From JAJPKK01 sp963787675 (GTDB lineage Bacteria; Pseudomonadota; Alphaproteobacteria; Rhizobiales; Xanthobacteraceae): a stretch of DNA of 64,000 nt. Shown here in pieces: positions 34,831 to 43,683 of this stretch (position 1 is its first letter; each line of letters opens with the position of its first letter). The notes below the pieces were generated by a model that was not told where the DNA came from, ran no database searches, and was given only the letters and a program-made list of their open reading frames with translations. Position numbers and translations under genes: made by a program. Location of the stretch: assembly GCA_963787675.1 (NCBI GenBank), contig CAWBDV010000007.1, forward strand, positions 1,054,001 to 1,118,000, given 5' to 3'.

Positions 34831-37800
34831 TCGATTTCTCGCTCTGCGAACACACCTTCGGCCGGCTTGCCGTCATTGCCTGACCGCAACATCGCAAACA
34901 GATAGGGCACCACGAGAAGCGTCGTCGGCGTCGCAAAAAGCAGGCCACCGATCACCGCGCGTGCCAGCGCCGCGTTCTGCTCCTCGCCGGGGTTGCCGAT
35001 TGCCATCGGGATCATGCCGACGATCATCGCCGCTGCCGTCATCAGCACCGGCCGAATTCGCGTGTGCCCCGCTTCGAGAGCCGCCTGAAAGGCGGTGCGG
35101 CCGGCGAGCTGTTGTTCGCGCGCGAAGGTGACGAGCAGGATCGAGTTCGCCGAGGCGACGCCGACGGCCATGATCGCGCCCATCAGCGACGGCACGTTCA
35201 GCGTCGTGCCGGTGATGTAGAGCATCGTCATGATGCCGCAGAAGGTCGCCGGCAGCGCGAGGATGACGACAAAGGGGTCGCCGAAGTTCTGATAGTTCAG
35301 CACCATGAGCATGTAGACCAGCACGGCGGCGAACAGCAGTCCGATGCCGAGGTTTCGAAACGAGTTGGTCATGCTTTGAATCTGCCCGACGATCTGGATC
35401 GTGTTGCCGGGCTTGAGCTGCTGTTGCAGCTCAGCGATGACCTTCTTGATGTCGTTGGCGCCCCCGCCGAGATCGCGGCCCTGGAGACTAGCGTAGACCT
35501 CGTAAACCGGCTGGATGTTGGTTTGGTTCATATTGGTGGGGACACTGTCGCGCTTGAAGGTCGCGACGTTGCCTAGCAATCCGGGGATGATCAGATTGCC
35601 CGCGGCAAGGATCGCCGACGATACCGGAGTGTTCGAAAGCTCATTGACCGAATCCAGCTTCGGTTCCGGCGTCTGGACGGCGAGATAGTAGGGAATTCCC
35701 GAACTCGGGTCGGTCCAGAAATTGGGGGCGACCTGTTCCGACGAGCTCAGGCTGACATTGAGATTGGTGGCGATGCTGCCCGCGTTGAGCCCAAGCTGCG
35801 CGGCGCGCGCACGATCGATGGTGGCATAGAATGCAGGCGCGTCCACCTCCTGCTGAAGATGAGCGTCGGCAATTCCGGGGATTGCGGCGAGGCGCTTCTG
35901 CAGCTCCTTGGCAACGCGAAGGTTGTTCAGGCGGTCATAGCCGACCGTGCGCACGTCGATCTGCGCCGGAAGCCCAAAGTTCAGGATTTGCGTCACGATG
36001 TCGGCGGCCTGGAAATAGAACACCACCTGGGGAAACGCCTCATGCAAAGCCGGTCGCAGCTTGCGCAGATAGCTCTCGGTTGGCGCGTGGCCTTCCTTTA
36101 ACGCCACCAGAATGACGCCATCGTTGACGCCGATAGTCGAGCCGTCGGCGAAGGCGAGATTGTAGGCGCGTGCCGGCAAACCGATGTTGTCGACGATTCG
36201 TTCGCGCTGGTTTTCAGGGATGATCTCGCGAATCTTGTCCTCGACGGCCTGAAAGACTTGCTCGGTAGCCTCGATGCGCGTTCCGGCCGGGGCGCGGACG
36301 TGGAGCTGAATTTGACCGCCGTCGATGATCGGAAAGAAATCGCGGCCGACCATCATGAACATGACGCCGCCGAGCGCGAACACCAGGACGGACGCGATCG
36401 GCACGATGAAGCGCCGCCGCAGAAGGACGACGAGAAACCCCGAATAGCTGGTGCGCATCCGCTCGAAGGCGCGTTCGAACGCCTGGCCGATGCGGCCGAA
36501 CACGGTCCGCGGCGCGCCGCCATGATGCTGCTCGCCCTTGAGCAAAAGGCCGATCGTGATCGGGGTCAACGTGCGCGACAGGCCGTAGGAGGCCAGCATC
36601 GCAAACACGACGGCGAGGCCGAGCGGCGTGAAGAGATATTTGGCGGGACCGTCGAGGAAGACCACCGACGTGAACACGCAGCTGATGGCAAGCGTCGAGA
36701 CCAGCGTCGGAATCGCAATTCCGGCCGCGCCGTGGAGCGTCGCGGCGGGGAGCGGCATGCGCTCCTCTGTCAGCAGCCGATGGGTGTTCTCGATGGTGAC
36801 CGTGGAGTTGTCCACCAAAATGCCGACCGCGAGCGCAAGCCCGCCAAGCGTCATGGTGTTGAGCGTGTGGCCCAAGAGAAAGAGAGCGACGAGCGACGAC
36901 AGAATTGCCAACGGAATCGAAATCATCACCACGAGCGTCGATCGCCATGACGTGAGGAACAGCAAGATCATCAGCGCCGTGAGCCCGGCCGCGATGGCGC
37001 CTTCCCGCAATACGCCATCGATCGCTTCGGTCACGAATACCGATTGGTCGAAGATTTCACCGATCGTAAGGCCGGCGGGGGCAGCAGCGCGCAGCGTCTT
37101 CAGCGCCGCGCGCACGCCGTTGACGACGTTGAGCGTCGACGCATTGCCGTTCTTGATGATGCTGAGCAGCACCGAGCGCCGGCCATTCTCCCGCACGATG
37201 TTCTGTTGGACCAGCCAGCCGTCGTGAACCTGCCCGATGTCCTTCACGAAGATGGTCGCGCCGTTCGCGACCTTGATCGGGATATTGTTGAGGTCGCCGA
37301 TCGTCGGCGGGGTTGCATTCGTCCGCACGGTGTACTGGGTGTCACCCATCTTGGCGGTCCCTGACGGGAGCGTTAGGTTTTGGGCGTTGACAGCATTCAC
37401 GACGTCCGATGGCGTGAGGCCACGTGACGCGAGCTTGGCGGGATCGATGTCGACCATGATCTGGCGGTACTTGCCGCCAGCCGGCGTCGGCAGGGTGACG
37501 CCCGGTACCGGCGCAAGCTGCTGGCGGACGCGGTAGATGCCGTAATCGTAGAGCTGCTGCTCGCTGAGATTGTCCGAACTCAGGCTGAGCTGCAGCACCG
37601 GCACGCTCGACGCGTTGAACTGGACGACGATCGGCGGCTGGATGCCGGCCGGCATCAGCGCACGGATGGCATTGGTCGCGGCGACGATCTGCGCGATGGC
37701 GAGGTCAAGATTGACGTCCGGCTGAAAGTAGATCTTCTGGACGGACAGCCCGTTCAACGTCTGGGCTTCCATGTTCTTGATGCCGTTGACGTTGGCGCTG

Positions 37801-38012
37801 ATCGAATACTGGCTGTAAGTGGTGACGCGCTGCTCCATCTCCGGCGTGCTCAGCCCAGTGTAGTACCAGATCACCGTGACGACCGGGATGTTGATCTCCG
37901 GAAAGATGTCCGCCGGCATGGAGCGAAACGCGATCACGCCCAGGAACACGATCAGTGCTGCCAGCACGTAGAACGTGTGGGGAAAGCGCAGCGCAAATCG
38001 GACTATGCCCAT
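34827..38012 (-). CDS. RND efflux pump, inner-membrane subunit (AcrB-like)
   Basis: A 1061-residue pump with the usual twelve membrane helices and two large periplasmic loops (start FALRFPHTFYVLAALIVFLG; helix 4 region GGLALAVGILVDNSTVTIEN; C-terminal RIRPVLMTAAAMIVGMIPMA). It should export hydrophobic or toxic compounds using the proton gradient. Of the AcrB proton-relay residues, Asp407 is kept (VDN) but Asp408 reads Asn, and the Lys940 position (AKNAIL in AcrB) reads Ala in SANSILLVTFA; the Arg and Thr of the last relay helix are kept. This places it in a divergent RND subfamily. Operon with the adaptor gene. Confidence 0.92.
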   Translation of the reverse strand: MGIVRFALRFPHTFYVLAALIVFLGVIAFRSMPADIFPEINIPVVTVIWYYTGLSTPEMEQRVTTYSQYSISANVNGIKNMEAQTLNGLSVQKIYFQPDVNLDLAIAQIVAATNAIRALMPAGIQPPIVVQFNASSVPVLQLSLSSDNLSEQQLYDYGIYRVRQQLAPVPGVTLPTPAGGKYRQIMVDIDPAKLASRGLTPSDVVNAVNAQNLTLPSGTAKMGDTQYTVRTNATPPTIGDLNNIPIKVANGATIFVKDIGQVHDGWLVQQNIVRENGRRSVLLSIIKNGNASTLNVVNGVRAALKTLRAAAPAGLTIGEIFDQSVFVTEAIDGVLREGAIAAGLTALMILLFLTSWRSTLVVMISIPLAILSSLVALFLLGHTLNTMTLGGLALAVGILVDNSTVTIENTHRLLTEERMPLPAATLHGAAGIAIPTLVSTLAISCVFTSVVFLDGPAKYLFTPLGLAVVFAMLASYGLSRTLTPITIGLLLKGEQHHGGAPRTVFGRIGQAFERAFERMRTSYSGFLVVLLRRRFIVPIASVLVFALGGVMFMMVGRDFFPIIDGGQIQLHVRAPAGTRIEATEQVFQAVEDKIREIIPENQRERIVDNIGLPARAYNLAFADGSTIGVNDGVILVALKEGHAPTESYLRKLRPALHEAFPQVVFYFQAADIVTQILNFGLPAQIDVRTVGYDRLNNLRVAKELQKRLAAIPGIADAHLQQEVDAPAFYATIDRARAAQLGLNAGSIATNLNVSLSSSEQVAPNFWTDPSSGIPYYLAVQTPEPKLDSVNELSNTPVSSAILAAGNLIIPGLLGNVATFKRDSVPTNMNQTNIQPVYEVYASLQGRDLGGGANDIKKVIAELQQQLKPGNTIQIVGQIQSMTNSFRNLGIGLLFAAVLVYMLMVLNYQNFGDPFVVILALPATFCGIMTMLYITGTTLNVPSLMGAIMAVGVASANSILLVTFAREQQLAGRTAFQAALEAGHTRIRPVLMTAAAMIVGMIPMAIGNPGEEQNAALARAVIGGLLFATPTTLLVVPYLFAMLRSGNDGKPAEGVFAEREIE

Positions 38013-38178
38013 CTCTCGGCTCCGGCCGGCGGCGTCGCGGTCCAGGCAGGGGCCGCGGTCACCACGACATCAGCCGTGATTTGGCGATCGGTTTACGGGC
38101 CGCTTTACTTGGATTGCTGCCGCTGGCTCCTTCTTGCTGCGATGCGGTATTTTCCGCAGGCTCCGCACTAACGAGCCG

Positions 38179-38886
38179 TCAGCAGCCAGCCGCCGCTGCT
38201 AATGCCGCGCCGGTGGGATTGGTAAGAATTGTCGGAGCGGGAGCCGCGATGCCTCCTGAGCAGGCCAGCGGACGCGCGGGCAGTGGCGTTGATAGCGGCG
38301 CGACGGAGGCGGGCGGTGGCGCGACCGGAGTGATCGCGATGGGGCCAGGGCTGCCGGCCGGCGTGGCCACCGGCACGGTCGGACTGATGCCGGCTAAGCT
38401 GAGATCGGTGGCGCCGAGGGGAATGCTCGCTCCGCCCAGGGACGTAATGCCTGAGGAGGTCACAGCCGCCGACCCCGGAACTGACGAGAGCCCGACGGCG
38501 CACGGCGAAATGCTCGACAACGGATCGACATTTGATGTCGGAACCGAGGGTGGCGTGTCGGCGCAGCTTCCGATGGTTGGATCGGTCGTCGAGGGGCTGA
38601 GCCCACCGACGTAAAGCGAACTTGCACCCAGCGGGACCGCACTGCCTCCGACTGGCACAGCCGTGGCGATGGTCCCCAACTGCGACGAGGTACCTGTGTC
38701 CGGAATTGGAGGTGCATCGGCTGTTTGCGCCGCGGCAAAGTTGACGCCGGCCAGCAGCGCCACCGTGAGAAGGACGCACGCTGCCTTGAGGGGACTATGT
38801 ATAAGAACCGCCGCCAGTTGCAGCATCGTTTGTCGCCTGAACGCAGTATCAACCAAATATTCAGGCGCGCCCGGCGCTGCTTTCAA
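38179..38886 (-). CDS. Exported low-complexity Pro/Ser/Ala-rich protein
   Basis: A 235-residue protein of unknown family. An N-terminal hydrophobic segment (LKAACVLLTVALLAGVNFAAA) ends near AAAQTAD and looks like a signal peptide; a start at Met21 (38826) would place it more normally. The rest is low-complexity: Pro, Ser, Thr, Gly and Ala make up most of it, with motifs such as PVGGSAVPLGASSLYVGGLS and a similar later SLGGASIPLGATDLSLAGIS, which suggests an internal repeat. Four Cys residues, one at the very end, could form disulphides. It lies upstream of the RND operon on the same strand, separated by 166 bp. Confidence 0.6.
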   Translation of the reverse strand: MKAAPGAPEYLVDTAFRRQTMLQLAAVLIHSPLKAACVLLTVALLAGVNFAAAQTADAPPIPDTGTSSQLGTIATAVPVGGSAVPLGASSLYVGGLSPSTTDPTIGSCADTPPSVPTSNVDPLSSISPCAVGLSSVPGSAAVTSSGITSLGGASIPLGATDLSLAGISPTVPVATPAGSPGPIAITPVAPPPASVAPLSTPLPARPLACSGGIAAPAPTILTNPTGAALAAAAGC

Positions 38887-39085
38887 CCAATTGCTCCGAA
38901 TTGCTCCGGATTGCCGCGACGCGAGGGTACGGCGGTCCGGCTATGTGTCGTCCGTTCCATCTTGCGTGACCGTTCGAGATGACATTCCTCGATAGTCGAC
39001 AGAAGAGCGCCGGCAATGTCGTGCCGCCGACTCTCCGATACGCGTCAAAGTTGGCGTCAAATGAATTGCGAAGACTATTTCGTTC

Positions 39086-39835
39086 CTACTCGAAGACCGC
39101 CGCGATCTGATCGGTGTCGACGCCTTCCTTAGCGACGCGCAGATCATGATAGGCAACCACCGCTAGGACGGCGGAGAAGGCACTGACGATTGCGGTCCAG
39201 ATCAGATTGATGATCAGGCCCACCGCCGTACCCGCCGTATATGACATTCCCGCAATGACCCCCGCGCCGATCATTTGGAAAAGGCCGACGAGCAGCAACA
39301 TTCCGAAAACCTTCCAACGGTAGCCCTTGGTGAGTTCCCGGCTTCGACCCATGCTGGTGATTGGGCCGGCTCTCTCGACCACGCAGACCGGCACCGCGAC
39401 GTACCACATGACGAATAACATGATGCCGGGAAACACCAGCAGTATGGCCGCGAGCCCGACGCCCAGGGCAGCAAGGATCACCAGGCCAATGACGGGCAAG
39501 AATTGGCGCAGGCCGACCTGAATGGACTTGACGATATCGACCGGCCGCCCGCGCATGTCCTCGAACGCGCCGTAAACAATGCTCGCCTGGGCCACCGCGC
39601 CTAGCAACGCCGACAGCAAAAGACCGAGTATGAACAGGGCAATAATGTAGCCAGAGTCGGTGTCGAGCTGGTTCTGATAGAAGGTGGCGAAAACGGTCGG
39701 CAAGCTCGTCACCAATGTCACGGCGCAAAACACCACGAAATTGCGCGTCATGACTGAGAACGCATCGTTGATGGTGCGACCGACGCGAAAATCGCGTTCA
39801 GCGAAGCGACTGGCAGGCAACGAAGTGTCCGTCAC
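39086..39835 (-). CDS. Multi-helix membrane protein, tandem paralogue 1
   Basis: A 249-residue protein. I choose the GTG at 39835, six bases after a perfect AGGAGG and matching the MTD start of its neighbour, over the TTG at 39850. About six membrane helices follow a short cytosolic N-terminus (FAERDFRVGRTINDAFSVMTRNF). Conserved between it and the next upstream gene are the GAFEDMRGRPVDI, CVVERAGPITSMGRSRELTKGYRW and YHDLRVAKEGV-D--AAVFE stretches. It resembles YciC/GlpF-like-type integral membrane families with a repeated helical layout, but I cannot name it. Unknown function. Confidence 0.72.
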   Translation of the reverse strand: MTDTSLPASRFAERDFRVGRTINDAFSVMTRNFVVFCAVTLVTSLPTVFATFYQNQLDTDSGYIIALFILGLLLSALLGAVAQASIVYGAFEDMRGRPVDIVKSIQVGLRQFLPVIGLVILAALGVGLAAILLVFPGIMLFVMWYVAVPVCVVERAGPITSMGRSRELTKGYRWKVFGMLLLVGLFQMIGAGVIAGMSYTAGTAVGLIINLIWTAIVSAFSAVLAVVAYHDLRVAKEGVDTDQIAAVFE

Positions 39836-39997
39836 GATGTCCCTCCTCAAGGGCCGACTCTGTGTTCAGCCGCACTCTAGCTTCGGCCGCACATTGCCGC
39901 GATTTCTCGGCTTTGACTACCTGGGCTGCCGGTCGATTCTTGTTCGAAAAAGTAGCAGGCCGCTTAACACGGCCTGCTACTCTAATGGTCGGCAGTT

Positions 39998-40741
39998 TTA
40001 TTCGAACACCGCGGCAAGACGGTCCGTGGCGACGCCTTCCTTGGCAACGCGCAGGTCGTGATAGGTGATGAGGACGAGTACTGCGGAGAAGGCACCGAGA
40101 ATTGCCGTGACCATCAGCTGGGCAGCGAGCCCCGCGAACGAACCTCCGGCCGTCACCCCAAGAACGACGCCACCGGCGATGGCGTTGGCAAAGAACATCA
40201 GCACGAGGATGCCGAAGATCTTCCAGCGATGTCCCTTGGTGAGATCGAGGCTTCGCCCCATGCTCTTGAACGGCCCAATCCGCTCGATAACGCAAGCCGG
40301 TGTCGCGACATAGTACGCCGTCACGACAATGATTCCGGGAACGATGAGCGCGATGATGCCGATCATATAAAGCAGCCCGACACTCAGGGCGAGCACAAGG
40401 AGGGGCAACAGTCGTCCCAACCCGATCCCCACCGATGTGAAGATGCGGACCGGCCGGCCGCGCAGATCCTCGAAGGCGCCGTGCGCCAGAACAGCCTGGC
40501 TCAGCAACGCAAGGACGTAACCGATCGCCATGCCGAGGAATTGCCTTCCCGCATCCGCGCCGCCTTCTAGCGCGCTGCGCGAGAGATAGAGGGCCGGCAA
40601 GCCGGTGATTGCGGTCAGCGTGCAGAACGGTAGAAAATTACGCACGGTTAACGCGAACGCGCGATTGAAGACGTTCCCAACGCGAAAATCGCTTTCCTGA
40701 AAGCGGGGAACTGGGGCGAGGGGTAATGAAATGTCGGTCAT
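39998..40741 (-). CDS. Multi-helix membrane protein, tandem paralogue 2
   Basis: A 247-residue paralogue of the 39086 product, with the same plan: N-terminus FQESDFRVGNVFNRAFALTV, GAFEDLRGRPVRI, a six-helix core, CVIERIGPFKSMGRSLDLTKGHRW and an identical style of ending (DLRVAKEGVATDRLAAVFE). The ATG at 40741 has GGGA upstream. The two genes are 162 bp apart on the same strand and probably arose by tandem duplication; they may form a heteromer. No adjacent enzyme suggests a substrate. Confidence 0.75.
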   Translation of the reverse strand: MTDISLPLAPVPRFQESDFRVGNVFNRAFALTVRNFLPFCTLTAITGLPALYLSRSALEGGADAGRQFLGMAIGYVLALLSQAVLAHGAFEDLRGRPVRIFTSVGIGLGRLLPLLVLALSVGLLYMIGIIALIVPGIIVVTAYYVATPACVIERIGPFKSMGRSLDLTKGHRWKIFGILVLMFFANAIAGGVVLGVTAGGSFAGLAAQLMVTAILGAFSAVLVLITYHDLRVAKEGVATDRLAAVFE

Positions 40742-40960
40742 GATCTGCGTCCCTGTGACCTGGATTTGCCCCATTAGTCACGTGGAGTCGCTGGATGGTT
40801 CATGTGATTCGATGCACCGCAAAAATCGACCTCTCATCGCCTTCGGGACAATCTTGCGTCAAACTGCCTCAGAGCGTTGTTCGACCTGGGTCGATACGTT
40901 CTGTCGGGGACCAATCGTTCATCCATTCATATGCAAAGTGACTGCCGGAGCCCGATCAGC

Positions 40961-42664
40961 ATGAGTGCCGCTGTCCGCCGGTATCTCCGGTCTGTTGTTC
41001 GGGAAACCGACCCGTTCGATCTGGCGTTTGCCGGATTGCTGGCGCTGCTGGTGATACTGGTCGGCCTGACGGTTCGGGAGTACGCCGTCTCGAACGACGA
41101 GGGCTTGCAGCAGCAGTACGGCGAACTGATCGTCGCCTACTACAGGAGCGGGTTCACCGACCGCTCGGTATTCAACTTCGGCAATCTCTATCTTTACGGC
41201 GGCCTGTTCGACATCATCGCCGTGTTCTTCACGCACCTGTTGCCTTTCAACGTCTACGACATCCGTCACCTGCTCAGCGCGCTTGCAGGCGTCGGCGGCG
41301 TGGTGGCGGTATGGGGTACGGCCCGCATGATTGCCGGGCCGCGCGCCGGCTTTTTCGCCGCTCTTGCGCTCGCGACATGCGGGGTCTGGTACGGCGGCAT
41401 GTTCAATCACACAAAGGACGTTCCCTTTGCCGCGGCCGTGATGGGTGCGACCTTTTTCCTGCTGCGCGCGACGCACGACCTGCCGAAGCCGCGGTGGCGC
41501 GACATCCTTTGGTTCGGATTCCTGCTCGGCTGCGCGCTGGGACTGCGCGTGATCGGCCTGTTGATGATCGGCTTCGTCGCGGTGGCAATCGTGCTGCAGA
41601 CCCGGGCCGATCGAACCGACTGGCGCCAGTTTTTGCGGGCGGGAACACAGTCCGCGGTGCGCTTCGTTCCGGCGTTCGCCCTGGCTTACGTCATTATGGT
41701 CGCCTCGTGGCCATGGGCATCGCTCGATCTTCTAAATCCCCTTCGCGCGGTCTTCGCATTTGCGCACTTTCACTATCCGATCCGCACCCTCCTCGCCGGC
41801 CAGGTCTATTTGATGGATGAGGTGCCGCGCTGGTACGAGCCGGAATACATCGCCATCAAGCTGCCGCTTGTCATGCTCGCGAGCGCTTGCATCGCAGCCC
41901 TTGCAACAGGATGGGCGGCGGTCACCCGCGCCGGCAATCCGCTCGGTCGTAGGAGCAGGCAGGACATCGCGATTTTGCTGTTCGCCGTAGTATTCCCGCT
42001 GGCCTGCCAGATCATCGGGAACGGGCCGTCGTTCACCGGCATGCGCCACTACCTTTTCGTCGTGCCGCCGATCGCGGCGTTGGCCGGAATAGGGATTCAT
42101 CTCGGCCTGTCATTTCTGGACCGGCAGGGGCGCTGGGCAGCCGCCTGTGCGATTGCGGTCATTGCCGCGGCCTTCGTCGCTGATGTTGTGACGCTCGTGC
42201 GGCTGCATCCTTACGAATATCTGTTCTTCAATTCGATGGTAGGCGGGCTTGAGGGTGCATCGCGGCGCTATGAGACCGACTACTGGGTCAACGTTATGCC
42301 CGCGGCGGTCAAGGAACTTGAGCACTTCATTGATTCGACGGATATCCGCACCGACCCGACGCATCGGACCCCGTACTTGGTCGCGGTATGCGGGGAGCGC
42401 GTGTCATTCGAGAATGAAGCCGAGCCTCGCCTTAAATTCACGGCAGATTGGAATCAGGCCGACTTCTTCATCGCGCCGACACACATGGACTGCGATCGCG
42501 TGCTTCGCGGCAAGGTCGTGGGCGTGATCGAGCGGGTCGGCGTTCCGATCGGCGTGGTGAAGGATCTGCGCGGTGTCAGCCCGCAGGCGCGCTGGGCGCC
42601 GGTTGCGGTCGCGTATGGGACCGCCGACAGACCCTTCTCTCACGCGGCGCCTGGCGGCGGCTAA
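40961..42664 (+). CDS. GT-C fold glycosyltransferase (PMT/ArnT-like)
   Basis: A polytopic protein of about 567 residues with some ten membrane helices and a C-terminal soluble region. The first periplasmic loop has SNDEGLQQQYGELI, carrying the Asp-Glu pair typical of GT39/ArnT-type enzymes, which transfer a sugar from a polyprenyl-phosphate donor at the outer face of the inner membrane. Also visible are GMFNHTKDVPFAAAVMGATF and GNGPSFTGMRHYLFVVPP. The frame is open from 40877, so the start could be at 40877, 40931 or 40961; I take 40961, which puts the first helix near residue 25. A monocistronic gene ending beside a hairpin repeat. Confidence 0.75.
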   Translation: MSAAVRRYLRSVVRETDPFDLAFAGLLALLVILVGLTVREYAVSNDEGLQQQYGELIVAYYRSGFTDRSVFNFGNLYLYGGLFDIIAVFFTHLLPFNVYDIRHLLSALAGVGGVVAVWGTARMIAGPRAGFFAALALATCGVWYGGMFNHTKDVPFAAAVMGATFFLLRATHDLPKPRWRDILWFGFLLGCALGLRVIGLLMIGFVAVAIVLQTRADRTDWRQFLRAGTQSAVRFVPAFALAYVIMVASWPWASLDLLNPLRAVFAFAHFHYPIRTLLAGQVYLMDEVPRWYEPEYIAIKLPLVMLASACIAALATGWAAVTRAGNPLGRRSRQDIAILLFAVVFPLACQIIGNGPSFTGMRHYLFVVPPIAALAGIGIHLGLSFLDRQGRWAAACAIAVIAAAFVADVVTLVRLHPYEYLFFNSMVGGLEGASRRYETDYWVNVMPAAVKELEHFIDSTDIRTDPTHRTPYLVAVCGERVSFENEAEPRLKFTADWNQADFFIAPTHMDCDRVLRGKVVGVIERVGVPIGVVKDLRGVSPQARWAPVAVAYGTADRPFSHAAPGGG

Positions 42665-42670
42665 ATGAAA

Positions 42671-42691
42671 TGGCCGGGACGAGCCCGGCCA
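42671..42691. repeat. Hairpin repeat between convergent genes
   Basis: TGGCCGGG and CCCGGCCA around loop ACGAG, just after the glycosyltransferase stop and before the convergent superoxide dismutase stop. It is the same element type as at 19098-19120 and may act as a terminator. Confidence 0.6.
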
Positions 42692-42727
42692 CAATCCTTC
42701 GCAGAGATCAGGATGATCTGCCGTGCG

Positions 42728-43330
42728 CTACTTCGTTGCGGCAGCAAACATCTCTGCCACGTAGTCCCAGTTCACCAGATGGTCCATGAAGGCCTTGAGG
42801 TAATCGGGACGGCGGTTGCGATAGTCGATGTAGTAGGAATGTTCCCACACGTCGCAGCCGAGGATCGGCTTTGCGCCATGCACGAGCGGATTCTCGCCGT
42901 TCGCCGTCTTCATCACGACGATCTTGCCGTCCTTGACGGCGAGCCAGGACCAGCCTGAACCGAACTGGGTGACGCCGGCCTGAATGAAGTCTTCCTTCAT
43001 TTTGGCGATCGAGCCGAGGTCGGCGACGATTTTCTTTTCAAGAGCGCCGGGGATCTTGTCGCCGCCACCGCCGGCCTTCATCCATTTCCAGAATTGGATG
43101 TGGTTGTAATGCTGGCCCGCATTATTGAAGAGGCCGGCGTTCTTCCCGAACGAGCCCTTGACGACCTCCTCCAGCGGCTTGTTCTCCCATTCGGTGCCCT
43201 TAAGCAGATTGTTGCCGTTGTTCACGTAGGCGAGGTGATGCTTGTCGTGATGGAATTCGAGTGTTTCCTTGGACATATGCGGCACGAGCGCATCGTAGGA
43301 ATAGGGCAGGTCGGGCAGGGAAAACGACAT
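42728..43330 (-). CDS. sodB: Superoxide dismutase, Fe/Mn type
   Basis: A 200-residue Fe/Mn superoxide dismutase; the ATG at 43330 has GGAGG upstream. Metal ligands are visible: His in LEFHHDKHHLAYV, His in GQHYNHIQFWKWM, and Asp and His in CDVWEHSYYIDYRNRRPDYL. No signal peptide, so it is cytoplasmic and dismutates superoxide to O2 and peroxide. The family does not distinguish Fe from Mn with certainty by eye; the overall pattern (FNNAGQHYNH, GSGWSWL) fits alphaproteobacterial SodB. Transcribed alone. Confidence 0.92.
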   Translation of the reverse strand: MSFSLPDLPYSYDALVPHMSKETLEFHHDKHHLAYVNNGNNLLKGTEWENKPLEEVVKGSFGKNAGLFNNAGQHYNHIQFWKWMKAGGGGDKIPGALEKKIVADLGSIAKMKEDFIQAGVTQFGSGWSWLAVKDGKIVVMKTANGENPLVHGAKPILGCDVWEHSYYIDYRNRRPDYLKAFMDHLVNWDYVAEMFAAATK

Positions 43331-43683
43331 CGGGGGGTCCTCCTCGAACGGGGCAAAGCGACTTACCGCCCAGCCTGAAACGGGCAGTGCCACCTAGTTA
43401 GGACGTGGGGAGCGCAGCGGCAACCAAGTATTCCAACCAAGTATTCCAACCAAGTGTTCTCGCCAAGTGTTCTCGGAATGGCGTTCAGGCGGCGGTGCCT
43501 TCCGCCCTCCCAACCGCCGAAGGTGCACGGTGTTCCACAGGCAACGCTTATGCCGCGGCAATAACGCTGGCGGAATGACTTGATTCCCAATATGTTCGCG
43601 GTGGTTGCGGCAGTTGGGTAGGGCCTCGATCTGGAGCGGCCCCCAACGATTTATGACGGGCCCCCAGGGGCGGGCGACACGGC
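43331..43683. other. Intergenic region with short tandem repeats
   Basis: A 353-bp gap between the starts of sodB and the divergent Pro-rich membrane gene, so it should hold both promoters. Apart from the tandem repeat at 43421-43476 I see no gene; the short frames here are low-quality and unlike known families. Confidence 0.5.
43421..43476. repeat. 13-bp tandem repeat, two exact and two degenerate units
   Basis: CAACCAAGTATTC occurs twice in direct succession (43421-43446), followed by two degenerate copies in which ATTC becomes GTTCTCG (43447-43476). It lies about 90 bp upstream of the sodB start. Confidence 0.7.
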
